From positions 121,161-185,160 of the forward strand of contig NZ_LN929755.1 in the NCBI RefSeq assembly GCF_001493375.1: a stretch of 64,000 nucleotides of DNA, read 5' to 3'. Shown here piece by piece: positions 59,995 through 64,000 of this stretch. A program made the position numbers and the translations under genes. Position 1 is the first letter of the stretch; every line of letters begins with the position of its first letter. The notes beneath the pieces are model-generated. The model was not told where the DNA came from, did not search any database, and worked only from the letters and a program-made list of their open reading frames with translations. Source of the DNA: Streptomyces specialis. GTDB taxonomy: Bacteria > Actinomycetota > Actinomycetes > Streptomycetales > Streptomycetaceae.

Positions 59995-62300
59995 CACACG
60001 CGCCGGACGACTCACGACCGGTGACCGGCAAGCGCCGCGTCGCGTTCGCCTGCTACGCCGACGAGGAGCGGCTGCCCGGTCTGCTCACGCTGCTGCGCAG
60101 CCTGGCCCTGACCAACCCCGCCGTGTGCGAGGACTTCGTCCTGCTCCACCCCGGACTGCCGGACGACGCCCTCGACGCGGCGCGCCGCCTCCACCCGCGC
60201 CTGCTGGCGCGGCGGGCCGACGCGGGCGGCCGGGCCGACGTCTTCCGGCTCGCGGACCACGACACGGTCATCGCGCTGGACCCGGGGATGGTGGTGCTCG
60301 GCGACATCGGCGAGCTGCTGCGGATGCGCGAGGGGATCGGCGCGGTCCCGCAGCCGCTCGCGGATCACCCGGGCGGGACGGACGAGCCCGGCAAGGGGCG
60401 GCGGGTTGTGCCGGACGACGGGCTGCTGGTCGTCCAGCGGGACGCGGTGGACGACGCCCTGCGCGCCCGGCTCCTGGCCGCCGGCCCCGGCGGTCTGGAC
60501 GCCGCCCTGGACGGGGTGCTGGTGCGGATCGACGCGCGGTACGACTTCCTCGCGAGCCGCCTGTTCGACGACACGCCCGTGCCGGACACCGTCGCCGTTC
60601 TCCGGTTTCCGCACGGGCCGGGGCCGGGGTCCGGGTTCGCGCCCGCCGAGGAGGCCAGGAGCCGGTTCGCGATGGACGACGCGGCCTTCCGCGCCGCGTA
60701 CTGCGCGCTGCCCGGCACCAAGCATCCCGACCTGCTGCTGCACTGCGCCGAGCCGCTGCTGCGGGACCGGCCCACCGTGGACCTGGCCCGCGCGGTCGCC
60801 GAGGTGTACCGGCAGCAGGGCCGGTACGAGGAGGCCGTGGACGTTCTGGCGCCCGTGATGGGCACCGCCGTGGACCGGCCCCGGTGCCACCAGACGCTCG
60901 GCATGTCGCTGATGGCGATGTCCCGCTACGACGAGGCGGAGACGCACCTGCTGCTGGCCACCGCCGCGCCCGACATCGCCGCCCGCGTCTTCGCGCAGCT
61001 CGCCCGCCTGGCCTGGCTGCGCGGCGCGGACGAGCGGGCCGGCGCCTACGCGCGGCAGGGCCTCGACGCCGACCCCACCGACGCGACCTGCCGCGCCTGG
61101 TACGACCGGACGCGGCGGGAGAACGCCCCCGGCGCCACGGCCGGCACGGGCACGGCGACCGCCGCCGCGTCGGACGGCGGCCTCGCGCACGTGGCGCTCT
61201 TCGCCGACGGGCGCGAGAACGCGGGGGACAAGGTGCTGCCGGAGGCGGTCCGGCTCTGCTTCGGCCCCGACACCGGCCCGGGCCGCTGGACGTCCGTCCA
61301 CGCGCACCGCCTCTTCGACGACGCCGCGCTGGAACGGGTCAACGCCCGGCGCGGCCTCGTGGTCGGCGGCGGCGGGCTGTTCCTGCCGGACACCGCGCCC
61401 AACGGCAACAGCGCCTGGCAGTGGAACGTGCCGGACGCGGCGCTGGCCCGGCTCACCGTGCCGCTGGCGGTCTTCGCGGTCGGCTACAACGTCTTCGACG
61501 GCCAGAGCTACCGGCGCCGCCGCTTCACCGAGAGCCTGCGCGTCCTGGTCGAGCGCTCGGCGTTCTTCGGGCTGCGCAACCGGGGCTCGGTGGAACGGGT
61601 CAGGGAGCTGCTGCCCGAGGAGCTGCGCGACCGGGTGCTGTACCAGCCGTGCCCGACCACCGTCACCCGGCGGCTGGTGCCCGGCTGGCGGGACGCGGAC
61701 CGGCGCGACGACACGGTACTGCTCAACTGCGCCTACGACCGGGCCGGTCTGCGCTTCGGCCACGACTACGGGCACTTCCTCGCCCAGATGGCCACCGCCC
61801 TGCGGACCCTGCGCGGGCACGCCGACGTGCGGTACGCCGCGCACATGCCGACCGACGAGCGGTTCGTGCACGACCTGCGCCGCGAGCACGGGCTGTCGCT
61901 GCCCGTCGAGCCGCTGTACGAGCGGACCAACGACGAGATCCGGGACGTCTTCCGGCGCGCCAGGCTGGTCATCGGGATGCGCGGGCACGCGGGGATGATC
62001 CCGTTCGGCTGCGGCACACCGATCATCAGTCTGGTCTCCCATCCGAAGCTGGCGTACTTCCTGGCCGACATCGGCCGCCCCGAGTGGGGGGTCACCGTCC
62101 ACGACCGCGCGCTGGCGGCCCGGCTGACCGAACGGGCCGTGTCCCTGCTGGACGACCACGCGGCGGCCGTCGCGGACGTGCGGGACCGGCAGCGCGAGCT
62201 GTGGCGGATCACCGAGGCGAACGTCGCCACGCTCCGGGAACTGTTCGGCATCGACACCGGGGAGGACACCGGACGGGACGCCATGCCGGCGGAAGCATGA
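59991..62300 (+). CDS. GT8-like/TPR/pyruvyltransferase fusion (inverted copy)
   Basis: Exact inverted copy of the gene at 24757-27066, 769 residues, start overlapping the GT29-like stop. Confidence 0.76.
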   Translation: MTHAPDDSRPVTGKRRVAFACYADEERLPGLLTLLRSLALTNPAVCEDFVLLHPGLPDDALDAARRLHPRLLARRADAGGRADVFRLADHDTVIALDPGMVVLGDIGELLRMREGIGAVPQPLADHPGGTDEPGKGRRVVPDDGLLVVQRDAVDDALRARLLAAGPGGLDAALDGVLVRIDARYDFLASRLFDDTPVPDTVAVLRFPHGPGPGSGFAPAEEARSRFAMDDAAFRAAYCALPGTKHPDLLLHCAEPLLRDRPTVDLARAVAEVYRQQGRYEEAVDVLAPVMGTAVDRPRCHQTLGMSLMAMSRYDEAETHLLLATAAPDIAARVFAQLARLAWLRGADERAGAYARQGLDADPTDATCRAWYDRTRRENAPGATAGTGTATAAASDGGLAHVALFADGRENAGDKVLPEAVRLCFGPDTGPGRWTSVHAHRLFDDAALERVNARRGLVVGGGGLFLPDTAPNGNSAWQWNVPDAALARLTVPLAVFAVGYNVFDGQSYRRRRFTESLRVLVERSAFFGLRNRGSVERVRELLPEELRDRVLYQPCPTTVTRRLVPGWRDADRRDDTVLLNCAYDRAGLRFGHDYGHFLAQMATALRTLRGHADVRYAAHMPTDERFVHDLRREHGLSLPVEPLYERTNDEIRDVFRRARLVIGMRGHAGMIPFGCGTPIISLVSHPKLAYFLADIGRPEWGVTVHDRALAARLTERAVSLLDDHAAAVADVRDRQRELWRITEANVATLRELFGIDTGEDTGRDAMPAEA

Positions 62301-62332
62301 GAGAAGCACTCCGAATATCTCACAAGATGTAT

Positions 62333-62359
62333 TAACAACGGGGGCATGTTCTGCTAACA
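62333..62359. promoter_or_regulatory. Candidate DeoR operator (inverted copy)
   Basis: Mirror of the repeat elements at 24698-24724. Confidence 0.38.
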
Positions 62360-62400
62360 ATGTCGCTCGTCCCTTCCGCGCGACCCAAGGACGAGCCGCG

Positions 62401-63876
62401 ATGTCCCCACCTGTCACCGCGAGACCCCCGGCCCTGCCGCTCGGCCGCCGCGCGCTGCTGCGCGGCACCGCCGCGGCCGGGGCCCTCGGCTTCCTCTCCG
62501 CCTGCGGCGGCCGGGCCGACGCGGCGTTCGACGCCGACGCCGAGCCCTGGCGGCGCTACGCGGGCACCACGCTCAACTTCGTCTCCGAGAACACCGCCCC
62601 CACCGCCGCCATCGCGGCCGACCTGCGGCCGTTCACCGAACTGACCGGCATCCGCGTCACCATCGTGACGCTGGAACTGTCCGCCCTCGCCCAGCGCGTC
62701 GCGCTGGACCTCGCCTCCGGCAACGGCGAGTACGACGTCGTCTACGCCGACCCCTACATGGTCCTGGCCCCCTACGCCCCGGCCTTCGCCGACCTGCGGC
62801 AGTTCCAGGACGACCCGGCGCTGCCCCGGCTGCCCGGCGGCTTCGGCGACTTCATCCCCACCCACCTCGACGCGGCCGGCCGCTTCGGCGAGGGCGCGGA
62901 CGCCGAGAAGATCCTCGCGCTGCCCTACGACTCGCCCACGATGATCTGGCAGTACCGCGCCGACCTGTTCACCAAGCACCGCGACCGGATGGCCGACGAC
63001 CTCGGGTTCGACCCGATGCCCTCGGACGACACCACCTGGGAGCAGTACTACGCGATCGCCCGCTGGTTCAACGACAAGACCGACGACGTCGCGTACGGCA
63101 CCGGCCACCAGGCCAAGCAGCACGACGCGCTGATGTGCGACTTCTCCAACGTGCTGTGGGCCTACGGCGGCCGGTACTTCCAGGACGACGCCCGCGTCGG
63201 CCGCCTCGGCACCACCGACCCCGGCGGCTCGCTGCTGCGCTCCCCGGAGGCCGAGGCCGCCGCCGCGTTCTACCAGCGGCTCCTTGCCGTCGCCGACCCG
63301 GGCTCCCGCACCTGGGACTGGGACGGCGTGGGCGCCGGATTCCGCGCCGGACGCTTCGCGATGTGCCCCAACTGGCACGAGTTCGCCGCCTCCAACGAGC
63401 AGGTCCTGCCCGGCAAGGTCGGCTACGCGCGGCTGCCCAAGGGCCCGGCCCGCTCGGCCGGGATGTACGGCGGCACCGGCATCGCCATCTCCGAGGCCGT
63501 GCCGCGCCGACGCCGCGAGGCGGCCTGGCTCTTCCTCGTGTGGGCCACCGCCCCCGACACCCAGCGCGCCAACCTCGCCAGCGAGGTCGGCGGCGGCACC
63601 CCGACCCGTACCTCCGTCTACGAGATGCCCGAGGTCGTCGCCGCGCAGGAGCGCCCCTCCGCGATGCCCAACATGCTCTCCGCCCGCGCCGTGCGCGACG
63701 CGTGGGCCGAGGAGAACATCGGGCTGCGGCCCAAGATCCCCATGTGGAACGAGTGCGACACCGCCCTCTACACCCAGCTCTCCCGCCTCGTCGCGGGCGA
63801 CACCTCACCGGCCGGCGCCATGCGCGCCGCCGCCGACCGCATCGACCGCGTCGTCGCGAGAGGGTGGGTGGCCTGA
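62401..63876 (+). CDS. Tat-exported sugar/polyol-binding lipoprotein (inverted copy)
   Basis: Exact inverted copy of the gene at 23181-24656, 491 residues. Confidence 0.9.
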   Translation: MSPPVTARPPALPLGRRALLRGTAAAGALGFLSACGGRADAAFDADAEPWRRYAGTTLNFVSENTAPTAAIAADLRPFTELTGIRVTIVTLELSALAQRVALDLASGNGEYDVVYADPYMVLAPYAPAFADLRQFQDDPALPRLPGGFGDFIPTHLDAAGRFGEGADAEKILALPYDSPTMIWQYRADLFTKHRDRMADDLGFDPMPSDDTTWEQYYAIARWFNDKTDDVAYGTGHQAKQHDALMCDFSNVLWAYGGRYFQDDARVGRLGTTDPGGSLLRSPEAEAAAAFYQRLLAVADPGSRTWDWDGVGAGFRAGRFAMCPNWHEFAASNEQVLPGKVGYARLPKGPARSAGMYGGTGIAISEAVPRRRREAAWLFLVWATAPDTQRANLASEVGGGTPTRTSVYEMPEVVAAQERPSAMPNMLSARAVRDAWAEENIGLRPKIPMWNECDTALYTQLSRLVAGDTSPAGAMRAAADRIDRVVARGWVA

Positions 63877-63877
63877 C

Positions 63878-64000
63878 ATGAACACTCCGCTGACCGGTAC
63901 CCGGCCGACCGGGCCGCGCCCCCCCCGCCCCCCTCGCCCCCCCCCCCGCCCCCCGCCCCCGCCCCCCCCCCCACCCCGCCCCCCCCGCCGCCGCCCCCGG
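63878..64000 (+). CDS. Start of permease 1 (inverted copy), degenerate end
   Basis: The ATG at 63878 begins the same MNTPLTGTRPTGPRP as the permease start at 23179. Beyond 63922 the sequence is mostly C with scattered errors and differs from the left arm, so the reading is unreliable and the gene is cut by the window end. Confidence 0.6.
   Translation, partial: MNTPLTGTRPTGPRPPRPPRPPPRPPPPPPPPPRPPRRRPR

Larger units (their letters stand above)
23135..63922. repeat. 40.8-kb perfect palindrome (inverted duplication, no spacer)
   Basis: Every base compared between 23135-43528 and 43529-63922 is the reverse complement under x to 87057-x, and all 23 genes have exact mirror copies. The centre lies between 43528 and 43529. 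Identity stops at 63922/23135, where both sides run into low-complexity errors. No transposase, target duplication or actinomycete telomere palindrome is seen. Possible causes are assembler fold-back at the central hairpin (favoured), a chimeric library molecule, or a genuine inverted duplication or arm fusion. Gene copy numbers here should be treated as one until shown otherwise. Confidence 0.97.

Noticed and set aside
1..64000. CRISPR arrays, tRNA or rRNA genes
   Set aside because: No regularly spaced repeats or RNA-gene signatures were recognised; the only repeats are the palindrome, paralogous genes and a 9-bp triplet.

Overview
The window is very GC-rich DNA with ATG/GTG starts, tightly coupled minus-strand operons, IclR/GntR/DeoR regulators and a DUF6879 plus Scr1-type HTH gene pair. 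This points to a Streptomyces-like actinomycete. No tRNA, rRNA or CRISPR array was seen. Two structural facts govern how it should be read. First, 23135-63922 is a 40.8-kb palindrome: everything from 23135 to 43528 is repeated in inverted orientation from 43529, with position x matching 87057-x, no spacer, and no difference in any gene compared. Second, four places (11336-11571, 12716-12830, 15203-15326, 22957-23134) carry Illumina Nextera-like adapter remnants, poly-A or poly-G runs. They are assembly joins, not biology. The most economical reading is about 43.5 kb of unique sequence built from joined pieces, the last of which folded back on itself at a GC hairpin. A real inverted duplication is not excluded.

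Region 1 (1-16 kb) is a catabolic and uptake island. Reading leftwards on the minus strand it holds: a cupin / medium-chain dehydrogenase pair; an ABC importer (lipoprotein, double permease, ATPase); two signal-less TAXI-like proteins; a class II aldolase; a dienelactone hydrolase; a second cupin / dehydrogenase pair; and an MhpA-like FAD hydroxylase. Two closely related IclR regulators bracket it. A shared 17-bp operator-like motif lies in front of both gene blocks. The set suggests breakdown of an aromatic or related cyclic compound; the substrate is unknown.

Region 2 (16-25 kb) has a GntR/FCD regulator, a broken flavin reductase next to its likely partner group D flavin oxygenase, and a polyol/sugar operon: Tat lipoprotein, two permeases, polyol dehydrogenase, DeoR repressor and HAD protein. 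No ATPase is encoded there.

Region 3 (24.7-43.5 kb, the palindrome arm) starts with two overlapping surface-glycan-like genes (polysaccharide pyruvyltransferase fusion and a GT29/sialyltransferase-like protein) and a family-5-type uracil-DNA glycosylase. An accessory stretch follows: a secreted small protein, tandem TPR regulators separated by a RelE-type toxin-antitoxin pair, a small zinc-ribbon HTH operon, a 52-residue Asp-Gly-rich peptide coupled to a PIMT-like methyltransferase (an imiditide-like RiPP candidate), and the DUF6879-Scr1 pair. Lipid-type genes close the arm: peroxiredoxin, NTF2-like protein, acyl-CoA dehydrogenase, SDR, cytochrome P450 and a VOC protein.

Region 4 (43.5-64 kb) repeats region 3 in inverse order and ends in a degenerate C-run inside the first permease gene.
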